DNA from: Calothrix sp. NIES-4101
GTDB lineage: Bacteria; Cyanobacteriota; Cyanobacteriia; Cyanobacteriales; Nostocaceae
Direction of reading: 5' to 3'
NCBI GenBank assembly: GCA_004296455.1
Contig: AP018280.1
Span: 372,001 to 436,000 of the forward strand
DNA length: 64,000 nt
Shown: positions 47,847 to 57,414 of the stretch, one piece after another
Position numbering within the stretch: the stretch's first letter is position 1
Layout: each line of letters starts with the position of its first letter
Translations under genes and position numbers: made by a program
Notes under the pieces: model-generated
Database searches by the model: none
What the model was told of the DNA's origin: nothing
What the model saw: the letters and a program-made list of their open reading frames with translations, nothing else

Positions 47847-50800
47847 TTATGAACGCATCTCCACAAAGGTTTCATCATCTACCTCGTCTTCGTATAAATC
47901 TTGAGGCAACATTTCCCCTTCAATGCTTTCAATCAATCCCATTTCCGGCATATTGCTAAACCAGATATCCGTATTGGCGGTGGAATTATGGACATTGGAA
48001 AGTTCAAGCCGCGATTGTTGGGATAATAAATGTTTGAGGGCTTGGTATTCTTCTAATGCAAACATTCCCCCATTCAGATAAACTCTTTCTTTATCGCTGG
48101 GAGAAAGTATGGCGTTGTGTAAGCAAGCATTGGTAAAAATGGCTGGTTGTAGTTTGGCTCCTGTGAGGTTGGCAGCCGTCAGGTTTGCGCCATAAAAGTT
48201 GGTTTCTGTGAGGTTTGCGCCTGTGAGGTTTGCGCCTATGAGGTTGGCATTTGCGAGGTTTGCGCCTGCGAGGTTGGCATTTGCGAGGTTTGCACCTGCG
48301 AGGTTGGCATTGCCTAAATTGATTGCTTCTAAGTTTGCTCCAGATAGGTTGACTTGGGTTAAGTTTGTCCCAGATAAATTCACGTGGTTTAATGATTTGG
48401 CACGTAGTCGCCTTTGGAAAGCTTGTGGAGCTAGAACACTTACCCGATTGATTAGTTGTGTGAGTATCTCTGGATGAAATTCTTCCCAGTTGGATGGGTT
48501 ATGGCAGGGAAAAAATGAACGCTTGGCTTCGCGATGGCAAGCACAAAGCAAGAAAAATAGGTTGAGTGCAACTGCGGCATTGACTTGTTCGACGTTGAGG
48601 TGATTATGTAAACTTCGCAAATACTCCCAAGCTTGATGTGCCATTCCCTCATCTAGCCAACGCCCCTGACAATGGGGATACCAGACAAGCAATAAGCGAT
48701 CGCATAGGGTGGCAAAGGAAAATTCTGTCGCTGGTAGGTGGTATAATCCGGCAATTACTAGTTCTTCGATTTCTGGTGTTAGTATTCCATAACCAAGTAA
48801 ATTATAGATAACTTCGGCAATGCGATCGCTCGAATCTAAGACAAACTCATTTTCACCATAAGTATTACGCTGACGTTGAGTCAGTTGTTTGAGTTGGCTG
48901 ACAATTGCCTCTGCACAGAGAAAGTCACCAATTTTGGTATGGGAAAATTCAATTTTTGTTTCTTGGCAATTGGGAAGTAATGGTGTTGTTTGAGATGATT
49001 TTCCGGAAATGGGGAAAGAATGAAAATAAAAGTCTGGTAAGTCTTTGTATTCGCCGGCAATTTCTGCATCTGCAATCTGCCTGTAATGACATTGAGAGTG
49101 GAGAATTTTGAGGGCGATTTCTTGGATTTTTAATCGTAAATCTTGGCGATTGTGGCTTTGGAAGAGATGGGCTATTGCGTCTTGGGTACGATGAATATGT
49201 GCCGTACCTTCGCGAATTAGCATCGGTTTAATCCCATCAACGCCGGGGTATCCTAACAGCCATCGGTTGAGACGTTGATAGATTTCCCACAACAATACAG
49301 CGCTTTCGGTTTGTTGCTGTTGCGCGGCTAATTCGATTAATTCATTGTCAAATAAGCCATCGCGATAGAGAATCCCCAATAGATACAGATATAAGGGTTG
49401 ACGTACCAGCAAAGAAAATTCTGGGAATTTGGAATTGTTAGCAAATAAGCCAGCTTGTTTTAAAAATGTAAAGAAATTTTGCGCTAATGGGATTGATTGC
49501 AGTGTCGCCCAATTTTGAAACCACAGGCGTAGTTCCTCTTGCCTAAAAGGCTGAATCACAATTCTGCGTAACTGCTCTGTATCAATAATATTAGTATTAC
49601 AATCAAGAATTTCTTGTAAATATTGCGATCGGCTGGTAATAATAATTTTATGCTGTGGTGCTCCACTATACATGCTACGCGATCGCAATTGAAAGTGAAG
49701 TAACTGCTGGATGAATTTTGTTGTGGACATTCTCCCATTCCCTAAGGGCAATTCATCCAAGCCATCAAGCATCAATACACATTTTACATTCTTTAACCCT
49801 AACCATTCCCCCAATTGAGTGGATACATCCTCAGGAAGCGCAGAAGCAAGAGTTTCCAGTAAGTTTTCACCATGTTTAATATCCCGCAATCGAATAAATA
49901 CAGGCATCCAACTGGGATACAATTCCTGCGCGATTTTTGCTGCCAATATTTTACAGAAACTCGTTTTCCCATAACCAGGTTCCGATTCAACTACGGTAAT
50001 ACTTTCTAAATCTTCGAGTTCATCCTGTACCCATGTGATTAAATCGACTGATTCAGAAGTTTTTGCCTCTGTATAGGGATTTGTAGAGACAGAATTATGC
50101 AAATGACTAGCTGCAATTGGTAATCCCTTCGGCAAAATATAAATATCTTTAAGAGAAAAATATTCTAAGAATAGTGGTTCTGAAAGAATTTTAATGAAAC
50201 TAGCCCGATATTGTTCTCGGCACAAATCAATTTTGTCAGATGCATACAAAGATAATGATTTATTATCCCCAGGTACACCTATATCTGTAAAAAAAGAATT
50301 TCCCAAGCGGACAAATTTTTGCAGTTGTGCCAAAGCCGCAGCATTTTCAGCAATTACCGTTAGTAAATGTCCAGGTAGGCTATTTGCTAGCCTTTGTACC
50401 ATCAACTTTGCTTCACTTTCCTCTGCACCGTTTGCCATGAACCAAGCCACAGTCGCATGATTCATTTGCTGCACGAGTAATGACTCTGTAACTAATGTTA
50501 AAGCTTGTTCGGCTTGAGTATCACTTAACTTCCCAGGATTTAATGTTTTCAATAATCCTTGCAATTGGGAATCATGTGAGAGAAAAGGAGTTGCATCAAT
50601 TTCCCGATGCCAAAAAAAACCTCGATTTAACCAAGGCTTTTGTAAACGTACTTCCTGCTCTAAAATTTGTTGTAAGGCATTGAGATAAGCAATCTGAAAT
50701 CCCAACCAAACACCCTCATTACGTTTTAAAGGCTTTTTTTGGCTCAGAGTAAAAAGTAAACTTTGTGTTAATTGGATGATTCCAGGGATTTCTTCCCAAG

Positions 50801-50984
50801 CCGCACTTACAGGTAATTCTAGGATTTCTCCTAGAGTCGAGATATCAAAAATGTTTAAACCTTTAACATCTATTTCATTAATAATACGTAGAGAAATGCC
50901 ACCGACTGTATCGGCTCTAAGTATTTCTCTGCAATAATCTTTTGTAAATTTAACTGCCAACCAATGGCGAATACTTAAGTGCAT
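47847..50984 (-). CDS. NACHT-type STAND ATPase with C-terminal pentapeptide repeats
   Basis: A 1045-residue protein. Residues 1-310 are an uncharacterised helical N-terminus. The NTPase: Walker A SEPGYGKTS at 334-342; Walker B VLMLDGLDEL at 403-412 with the NACHT-type small-residue and double-acidic spacing; sensor IIITSR at 447-452. Helical domains (about 480-850) contain WEIYQRLNRWLLG and LLRQPLYLYLLG-like elements. Residues 865-959 are pentapeptide repeats of the ALANL type, followed by an acidic C-terminus. Such proteins sense ligands and signal in immunity-like roles; here the role is unknown. It is a single minus-strand gene. Confidence 0.87.
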   Translation of the reverse strand: MHLSIRHWLAVKFTKDYCREILRADTVGGISLRIINEIDVKGLNIFDISTLGEILELPVSAAWEEIPGIIQLTQSLLFTLSQKKPLKRNEGVWLGFQIAYLNALQQILEQEVRLQKPWLNRGFFWHREIDATPFLSHDSQLQGLLKTLNPGKLSDTQAEQALTLVTESLLVQQMNHATVAWFMANGAEESEAKLMVQRLANSLPGHLLTVIAENAAALAQLQKFVRLGNSFFTDIGVPGDNKSLSLYASDKIDLCREQYRASFIKILSEPLFLEYFSLKDIYILPKGLPIAASHLHNSVSTNPYTEAKTSESVDLITWVQDELEDLESITVVESEPGYGKTSFCKILAAKIAQELYPSWMPVFIRLRDIKHGENLLETLASALPEDVSTQLGEWLGLKNVKCVLMLDGLDELPLGNGRMSTTKFIQQLLHFQLRSRSMYSGAPQHKIIITSRSQYLQEILDCNTNIIDTEQLRRIVIQPFRQEELRLWFQNWATLQSIPLAQNFFTFLKQAGLFANNSKFPEFSLLVRQPLYLYLLGILYRDGLFDNELIELAAQQQQTESAVLLWEIYQRLNRWLLGYPGVDGIKPMLIREGTAHIHRTQDAIAHLFQSHNRQDLRLKIQEIALKILHSQCHYRQIADAEIAGEYKDLPDFYFHSFPISGKSSQTTPLLPNCQETKIEFSHTKIGDFLCAEAIVSQLKQLTQRQRNTYGENEFVLDSSDRIAEVIYNLLGYGILTPEIEELVIAGLYHLPATEFSFATLCDRLLLVWYPHCQGRWLDEGMAHQAWEYLRSLHNHLNVEQVNAAVALNLFFLLCACHREAKRSFFPCHNPSNWEEFHPEILTQLINRVSVLAPQAFQRRLRAKSLNHVNLSGTNLTQVNLSGANLEAINLGNANLAGANLANANLAGANLANANLIGANLTGANLTETNFYGANLTAANLTGAKLQPAIFTNACLHNAILSPSDKERVYLNGGMFALEEYQALKHLLSQQSRLELSNVHNSTANTDIWFSNMPEMGLIESIEGEMLPQDLYEDEVDDETFVEMRS
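48108..48392 (-). repeat. pentapeptide-repeat coding segment
   Basis: Near-identical 30-base units, as in gcgaggttggcatttgcgag, correspond to ten-residue blocks (LANANLAGAN-like) of the pentapeptide repeat. The identical third positions show recent tandem duplication. Confidence 0.85.
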
Positions 50985-51154
50985 TATTTTACTCAGTAAG
51001 TAGCCTCCTAATGTAATTATGGACTATTTCACCTCGAACCGGAAACTGGTAAAAATGGGGAATTATGGAAATTGACAAGAGATGAAAGTGAGAGACTTGG
51101 TACTCAGCACTTTTAGTTCACCGGTTTCAACTCAGCACTTAGCATTCCCAAACT

Positions 51155-52939
51155 ATGAGCGATCGCACAATTAGAATATTATTAATAGACCAGGACTCAA
51201 TCTTTAGATTGGGTTTGCGGGTAGTGTTGGAGGCTGAAGCTAATTTCGAGGTAGTTGGGGAAGCTCAAACTGATGTGGAAGCATTGGAAATCGTCACCCG
51301 ACTCACATTGGAAAATCAGAATCAACTCGATTTAGTCATCTTGGATATTGATAATGGCTATTCAAACAGGACTCAGCCAGATAGTTTACAAACAACCTTA
51401 CAAGCAAACTTACAACTTTGTCAGCAATTAAAAGCCCAATATCCCCAATTACCAATATTGATTCTTAGTGCTACGCAAAACCAGCAATTGATTGCTACAG
51501 CACAACAACTAGGAGCAAATGGTTATTATTCTAAGGGAATTCCTGTTAGCGAGCTAGTCACAGCCATCAATGCCGTCACATCGGGTTATCCCCTGACTTT
51601 CCCGCCTCCCCTTTTACCCTCTGCCCCTTCTCCCTCTTTTCCCCTTTCCCGTTACCTTCAACAGATCAAATTGTCAGGGAATCGTTACATTCAAGAAAAT
51701 TTAGTACAGGTGACAGGGAAATTACAAATTCCGGGATTACCAGTTTTAGATAAGGCTATTTTGGCAGGCAAGCAACGCGAATTAATCGCTGCCCGTTGGC
51801 TATTAAATAAGATTTTGGTTGTCAACATCCCAACTTCGCAGACTGAAACAAGGGCTGATATTCCTAATATTCCGCCTATTCCTAATGTCATTGAGCCAGG
51901 AAACCAGGAGAATATCTTTACTAGCATTAATGGACAAGTTGATACATCAGCAACCCCTAATTTACCATCCCAGTTGAGTCCCAGAAGACTGCAATCTGAT
52001 TTATTTTCAGCTTGCGTATCTCAACTTCAGTTACCACTACAGAATGTGACGGATGTCAATTTAGAAATTGATATTTTTCGGGTTGAAAAAAAACGCGAAC
52101 TACTTTATCTCATATTGCAAAAGCTAGCAGAGGTATTGGATGATTTGCGAAGCTCGAAGATTGAAGTCAATCAATTATATGAGATGAATAATTTGATTTT
52201 GCGTGATTTGTGGCAAACTGTAATAATCGATTTTTTTGGTAAGTTTTCGCGAGTGAAAATTGGGGACAAAGATGTTGAAACGGCTAATTTACTACTAGCC
52301 GATGCAGAGATTATTCAACGCGAAATTTTAGATTATATTCCCTTGTTTCCAGAATTATTATCATATTTAATTTTTCAGACAGAATTTTATATTGATAATA
52401 ATGTATATTTAGCTGGTAGTCTAGAAGCGAAATCTCATGCTTTAAGAATTTTAGAAAATCTTCTCATTCAAGTTGCTAATAGTGTGATTCAGCCGCTACT
52501 GAATAAAATAGCCGATATTGAAGAAATTAAACAAAAGTTTTACGATCGCCAATACATTTCTACTAGAGAAATCGAAAAGTTTAGAAATAACTTGTCATGG
52601 AAATATCGCCTGCGAAATTATGTTACTGAGCCACAAGCAATTTTTGAAAGTCGTTATGAATTATTTGTATTTGCTCCCAGGGGAATAGCGAAAATTTCAA
52701 TTTATGCACCTCGACGTGTCGAATTATCACAACTCAAAGGTATTCCTCTTGTAATCACATTATTACTTGAGTTTAGAGATGCAGTTACACCACGTTTACG
52801 TTCAATTTTATCGTTATTAGGTAGTGGAGTAGTTTTTATTTTAACCCAAGTTATTGGTCGTGGATTAGGTTTAATCGGGCGTGGTATCCTTCAAGGAATT
52901 GGTAGCATTTCATTTCTGGAGGGGAAAAGTAAGAAATAA
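51155..52939 (+). CDS. Response regulator with C-terminal Ycf55/DUF3685 domain
   Basis: A 594-residue protein. The receiver domain at residues 6-140 has acidic Asp12/Asp14, phosphoacceptor Asp64 (DLVILDIDNG), LSATQ and the Lys in YYSKG. A Pro/Ser-rich linker at about 145-165 is encoded by a C/T-rich tract. Residues about 240-590 match the Ycf55 (DUF3685) family of red algal plastids and cyanobacteria, ending in a hydrophobic stretch (LLGSGVVFILTQVIG) that may reach a membrane. No histidine kinase is adjacent. Role unknown. Confidence 0.82.
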   Translation: MSDRTIRILLIDQDSIFRLGLRVVLEAEANFEVVGEAQTDVEALEIVTRLTLENQNQLDLVILDIDNGYSNRTQPDSLQTTLQANLQLCQQLKAQYPQLPILILSATQNQQLIATAQQLGANGYYSKGIPVSELVTAINAVTSGYPLTFPPPLLPSAPSPSFPLSRYLQQIKLSGNRYIQENLVQVTGKLQIPGLPVLDKAILAGKQRELIAARWLLNKILVVNIPTSQTETRADIPNIPPIPNVIEPGNQENIFTSINGQVDTSATPNLPSQLSPRRLQSDLFSACVSQLQLPLQNVTDVNLEIDIFRVEKKRELLYLILQKLAEVLDDLRSSKIEVNQLYEMNNLILRDLWQTVIIDFFGKFSRVKIGDKDVETANLLLADAEIIQREILDYIPLFPELLSYLIFQTEFYIDNNVYLAGSLEAKSHALRILENLLIQVANSVIQPLLNKIADIEEIKQKFYDRQYISTREIEKFRNNLSWKYRLRNYVTEPQAIFESRYELFVFAPRGIAKISIYAPRRVELSQLKGIPLVITLLLEFRDAVTPRLRSILSLLGSGVVFILTQVIGRGLGLIGRGILQGIGSISFLEGKSKK

Positions 52940-53515
52940 TTGCTATGTGAATGCATAGATATAACCCCAAATTCCCAACTTAGGCTCTGGAAATAAGTTC
53001 CAATGAACTAGAAAAAATTTGGGGTTTTTTATAAAACCGTTGAGTAAATTTTCAACTTTTAAGTAGATTGGCTAGTACGACGACGCGATACTAATATTGA
53101 ACCTCCAACCAAACTTAAAGCAACTATACTAGCGCAAACATTTAGAGAATCGATATTATGCAACTGTCACAGAGTGATTGCAGAAAATAGTGTATTTATG
53201 ACTCAACAGAAAACAAAGTTACAGCGCTTTTCAAGTAAATGAAGTATAAGGATAGTGGTGAACAGTCTGTAACTGTTACAATGCCCGTACCTCATCAAAC
53301 TAACCATTGCAGATAGACAAAAAGCTTGTTTTATGGGCTTTATTCCTTCTGCCTCCTGACTTGAAAGAGTCATTCGTTATTCTCCGCGTCTCCGCGTCTC
53401 CGTGTCTCCCTGTCTGCCTTTCATGCTTGGCGATGAAATTTTTTCATCGGGACTGCCTTCTGACTTCTGCCTTCACGTACTAGTATTCTCGTTTCTGAAT
53501 TTTTAGAACTGACAA
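52940..53515. other. gap with terminator, short repeats and a small frame
   Basis: A 576-base spacer. It contains the terminator at 52963-53030. A heptamer-like tract at about 53370-53475 has ctccgcgtctccgcgtctcc and a matching cttctgacttctgcc run. A minus-strand frame 53059-53163 (34 codons, hydrophobic SIVALSLVGGSILVSRRR) looks like a small membrane peptide but is unsupported by family resemblance. Confidence 0.5.
52963..53030 (+). terminator. terminator of the Ycf55 response regulator
   Basis: The stem AACCCCAAATT/AATTTGGGGTT (52963-52973 and 53016-53026) surrounds a 42-base loop and is followed by a six-T run at 53025-53030. It lies 24 bases after the stop. Confidence 0.55.
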
Positions 53516-55042
53516 TCAAATATCCCAATTGCGGCGAATTTGGAAGAAATCATCTAACAATTCCTGCTTAATCAAATTATTATTTAATCTTTGTAACTGC
53601 CATTCCCGTGCGATCGCTTCTAATATACTAGAAAAACTGGGATAACTAAAACATAAGCTGGCTAGCTGATTAATTTTCAGATTTCGATTCATCGCCAAAG
53701 CAATAATATTAATTATCTCTCTAGCTTCGGCTCCAATAATGGACGCACCTAAAATTACCCCATTTCTTAAGACAATTACCTTACAAATACCTGTAGTTTC
53801 ATCTCTAATTTGGGCTGTAACTAGAGATTTAAAATATTGTCGTAAAACTAAAACTGAATTTGTCGGATATAAATTTTCTGCTTGAGATTGAATTAAACCA
53901 ACCTGAGCAAACATTGGCTGAGTTGATATTCCCCAAGCAATATTTTTATAATCTACTGTAGCGGTGGAGAAAAATAAAGCATTTTTTAACGCAATATCCG
54001 CTTCATAATGTGCGACATTTGCCAGTGTATATCCACCAATCACATCACCACAAGCATAAATATGCGAATTAGTAGTTTGCAGTCTCTCATTCACCTGCAA
54101 GCGATTTTGATACCACTTTATGCCTACAGATGCTAAGTTCAAAGACTCTATATTTGGTATTTGATGACTTGCCACGACTATTTCATCAGTTTCAATTGCT
54201 TTATCGCCAGCTTGTAACCATTTTTTCCCTGCAATTTGTAAAACCTGTGTCACAGAAGTTTTGGTGAAGATACGTACACCTTCAGCTTCTAATTGTGCTT
54301 GCAGTAATTGGGTGATTTCAGTATCAATATGGGAAATAATATCAGAGCGATCGCAAATTAATGTAACATGATAACCAAGTCGATTTAAAGTTTGCGCCAA
54401 TTGAATACTTTGAGGAATTCCACCAAGAATTACCCAATCTTGAGAGAGTTTATTCGTATTCACAGAGGGAGCATTAAAAACTTGCCAAATATTTGCCAAA
54501 GTCAAAAAGCCAGTTTTCTGCAATCCCTCAATATTATCTACTTTTGGGAGTGAACCAGTTGCCAGTAAATATCTGCGTCCAACTAACAGGCGATTATTTA
54601 TACTAAAACTTAACTTTGGTTCCGCTTGAAAATGCCCCGCACCAACGACAATATCAATACCTTGTGCTGCTAGATATTTTAACGAATAATGCGATCGCGC
54701 TTGTAATTCTATCCCTAGTGTTCGCAGCATTAAAGTATCCCAATCCACACTAACTATGGGAGTAACAGTTGCTGCTTCAGTTGGAGATAATTTTGATTCT
54801 TCGCTTTCGGGGACACTACTCTGAGAAAATAAAATACCAAAATCCGATGCATTTTCCAGTTGCAATTTGCGTTTAGCAACCTCCGATAAAGCATCAAGAT
54901 AAACTAACCCGGAACTTAAATTTTGACTTAAATTATTCTCTGGTTCAATTAAAGCCACCTTAGCACGTAATTGCGAAGCTTTTAGCGCCGCATATCTACC
55001 TGCTAAAGTTCCACCAATAATGACAATATCGTAGTCAATCAC
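53516..55042 (-). CDS. FAD-dependent pyridine nucleotide oxidoreductase lacking redox cysteines
   Basis: A 508-residue flavoprotein of the mercuric reductase / dihydrolipoamide dehydrogenase family. The FAD motif IIGGTLAGRYAALKASQL is at 8-25, NAD(P) motif VILGGIPQSIQLAQTLNRLG near residue 210, and the second FAD motif HIYACGDVIGGYTLANVAHYEADIA near residue 330. Where relatives carry the CxxxxC disulfide (GGTCVNVGCIP), this protein reads NLSSGLVYLDALS with no Cys. So it cannot do disulfide redox and likely acts as a simple oxidoreductase. No adjacent partner. Confidence 0.82.
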   Translation of the reverse strand: MIDYDIVIIGGTLAGRYAALKASQLRAKVALIEPENNLSQNLSSGLVYLDALSEVAKRKLQLENASDFGILFSQSSVPESEESKLSPTEAATVTPIVSVDWDTLMLRTLGIELQARSHYSLKYLAAQGIDIVVGAGHFQAEPKLSFSINNRLLVGRRYLLATGSLPKVDNIEGLQKTGFLTLANIWQVFNAPSVNTNKLSQDWVILGGIPQSIQLAQTLNRLGYHVTLICDRSDIISHIDTEITQLLQAQLEAEGVRIFTKTSVTQVLQIAGKKWLQAGDKAIETDEIVVASHQIPNIESLNLASVGIKWYQNRLQVNERLQTTNSHIYACGDVIGGYTLANVAHYEADIALKNALFFSTATVDYKNIAWGISTQPMFAQVGLIQSQAENLYPTNSVLVLRQYFKSLVTAQIRDETTGICKVIVLRNGVILGASIIGAEAREIINIIALAMNRNLKINQLASLCFSYPSFSSILEAIAREWQLQRLNNNLIKQELLDDFFQIRRNWDI

Positions 55043-55282
55043 AGTTTAGAAAAGAGGATGAAAAAGGGATAAATAGAAGCAGCCAGAGGCATAAGATAAG
55101 CAAGAGAAAAGACTAATTCACAGTTATTATTAAAGCTAAAAAATTTAAGTTTACGCGATTCATAAATGCTAGATAAAGCAATCATGAGTATATAACTTTC
55201 ATTTGTTGCCTAATTTTAGAAACTTGCTATAGGTTGTATCAACTTGAAGTTAAAAATTCAAAATCTCAAATTTCCCCACATC

Positions 55283-56371
55283 CTACTCTTGATTCCCCAC
55301 TACACCCTGTAAAGCCGTTAACAAAAGTTTATTTTCCGATGTTGTGCGAACAGCAACTCGAAAAAAGCGATCGCCTAATTCGGGAAAACTATGACAGTCC
55401 CGAATTAATATTTTATATTTTTTCAGCAGTTGTTCCTGCAAATGTTCACACGAATATTCGGACTCAACCAGCAAAAAATTAGCAGTACTATTCCAAGGTG
55501 TCAAACCAGGAATTTTCACCAAACCGTCAAAAAGTTGTTGTCGCGCTTGTGGTAGCCAACTCCAAGTTTGCTGCTGAAACTCTTGATCTTGAATTGCAGC
55601 AACTCCGGCAGCAGTAGCAAAACAATTCACACTCCAAGGATCACGCCAGCTTTGCCAACGCTGCAAACGCTGGGGACTGCCAACAGCATAACCCAAACGC
55701 AATCCCGGTAAACTATAAAACTTAGTTAATGACCTTAAAATGACTAAATTCGGATAATCCTGCACAGCCCCTAAAAGACTTTGTTCTTCCTCAGGTGGCA
55801 AAAAGTCCATAAAAGCCTCATCAACCACCACCAAAGCGAATTTATCCACCAATGGTATAATTTCTTCTCTGCGGAACAGCCTTCCCGTTGGATTGTGAGG
55901 ATTATTGAGAAGCAGTCCTGAGGTATGAGTGCTAATTGCTGAGAGTTGAAAGTTCAATAAACCCAGCGAATCAGCACTGAACAGGGAAAACTCCAGCACA
56001 TTCGCTTCATACGCAGCTAGTGCCCGATAGTAATCGCCAAAAGCTGGAGTTATCAACACAGTCGCACCTAAATTTGCACTTAACCCTGCTAAATCTCTAC
56101 CAGCAAGGGTTAGTAATTCTGCCGAGCCATTACCAGGCATAATCCATTCTGAAGGTAGTTGATGAAAGTGACTGAGGGTATTTCTCAAATCACTATAATT
56201 GGGGTCTGGATAATGCTGAATATTATTCAATTGAGACTCAATAGCAGCGAGAACACTGCCAGGAGGCCCCAAAGGGCTAATACTCGCAGAAAAATCCAGA
56301 ATCGCACTAGGAGAACACCCAGCCAGCGCTGCTGCCCAGACTAGATTGCCTCCATGTGCTTGCTTCCCCAT
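55283..56371 (-). CDS. cobD: L-threonine-phosphate decarboxylase CobD-like
   Basis: PLP-dependent class I enzyme of 362 residues predicted to make (R)-1-amino-2-propanol O-2-phosphate for the lower side chain of (pseudo)cobalamin. Landmarks: GNGSAELLTLAGRDLA, NNPHNPTGRLFRREEI, Asp184 of VVVDEAFMDF, and PLP Lys217 in SLTKFYSLPGLRLGY. Relatives such as histidinol-phosphate aminotransferase share the fold; the HGGNL opening and DFSASISPLG favour CobD. Other cobalamin genes are not nearby. Confidence 0.87.
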   Translation of the reverse strand: MGKQAHGGNLVWAAALAGCSPSAILDFSASISPLGPPGSVLAAIESQLNNIQHYPDPNYSDLRNTLSHFHQLPSEWIMPGNGSAELLTLAGRDLAGLSANLGATVLITPAFGDYYRALAAYEANVLEFSLFSADSLGLLNFQLSAISTHTSGLLLNNPHNPTGRLFRREEIIPLVDKFALVVVDEAFMDFLPPEEEQSLLGAVQDYPNLVILRSLTKFYSLPGLRLGYAVGSPQRLQRWQSWRDPWSVNCFATAAGVAAIQDQEFQQQTWSWLPQARQQLFDGLVKIPGLTPWNSTANFLLVESEYSCEHLQEQLLKKYKILIRDCHSFPELGDRFFRVAVRTTSENKLLLTALQGVVGNQE

Positions 56372-56400
56372 CCAACAACAATTCCTAAAAACTGAACAAC

Positions 56401-56685
56401 TTAAGCTTTTGGGGGTGCTACCCGCTCTCTAAACAGTTTTCCAGCTGAGAAAGCAGGAACTTTAGTGGCAGGAATTTCCATTTTCTCATTGGTTTTGGGG
56501 TTACGCCCTTCGCGGGCTTTTCTTTCCCGCGATTCAAACGAGCCAAAACCAACTAGTGTCACCTTATCGCCAGAAGAAACAGCTTCGATGATGGTTTCCA
56601 ATGCCGCAGTTAGAACTGCATCAGCTTGCTTTTTAGTCACGCTAGCTTTTTCTGCTACTGCATCAACTAATTCGCCTTTATTCAT
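56401..56685 (-). CDS. hup: HU-family DNA-binding protein
   Basis: A 94-residue histone-like protein: MNKGELVDAVAEKASVTKKQ start, core VTLVGFGSFESRERKAREGR and the basic C-terminal arm. Binds and bends DNA as a dimer. Family norm length. An isolated gene with a 700-base gap upstream. Confidence 0.97.
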   Translation of the reverse strand: MNKGELVDAVAEKASVTKKQADAVLTAALETIIEAVSSGDKVTLVGFGSFESRERKAREGRNPKTNEKMEIPATKVPAFSAGKLFRERVAPPKA

Positions 56686-57414
56686 GTCAAGCTCCTTGGG
56701 GTTTACTTTCGGATTGCGACAGACACACCTGTTGTGCGTCCTTATTACGAGTCACTGAAATCTCTGTTCGGAGATTTACAAAGTCTACCTTTGGGAGTAC
56801 TTTTGCTTAAAATCGCTGCAACTCCTGTTGGCTCGACTTTTCAATGAATCATTCTAAGGGTTATACGACAGAAGTGAACAGATGAAACCATTAATTTATA
56901 TAGATTTCAGGTTTTTCGTCAAAAAAAACAACTCTGTTTCTCTAAAAACCTTCTCCAAGGTAGGAAAAAATACTTAGTAAAAACCCTTATTCTTTAGAGA
57001 ACAGAGGGTAAATTGTAGTATTTTTTGGCAAAAAAGTAGCAAAAATAGCTTTGATGTAGCCAAAAAAGTTTTTTTCGATAAGTTTTTATTAGAGTAAATT
57101 GCTAAAAAATGCTTAATTAATTTAAATTACTAATTACCCCGAAAAATCATCATAATTTATATGAAGTTGAGATTTTTCATCAAGATCGAGAAATTTTTGT
57201 GAGAAAATTTGCTGCATATTTTTACATATCGCAATCAAAATATCTACTGACAAGAAAGAACTCATTTCAGGTGCCTCTAAATACCTGTGAGGAAACCGAT
57301 GCGGAGAATGTGAAATTACCAGTGTTATTTACTGGGATGAGATGAGGATTCAAAATGTAGAAAAATGACGAGTATTCGTAAGCACCCAAATTGATCCCTG
57401 GGTCAATTCTGCTG
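56686..57414. other. AT-rich gap with no gene
   Basis: A 729-base region between HU and an alpha/beta hydrolase. It is very AT-rich (runs such as aaaaaagtttttttcgat near 57070) with no recognised gene, repeat or RNA. It should hold the strong HU promoter. Confidence 0.45.

Noticed and set aside
48199-48477. Plus-strand frame reading RFAPARLAF-like repeats
   Set aside because: It is the antisense shadow of the pentapeptide-repeat segment.
51600-51655. A polypyrimidine repeat resembling an intergenic LTRR element
   Set aside because: It stays in frame inside the response regulator and encodes its Pro/Ser linker, so it is kept as coding.
53059-53163. A 34-codon minus-strand membrane peptide frame
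   Set aside because: A TTG start without strong ribosome site and no family. It reads like a membrane anchor but remains unsupported.
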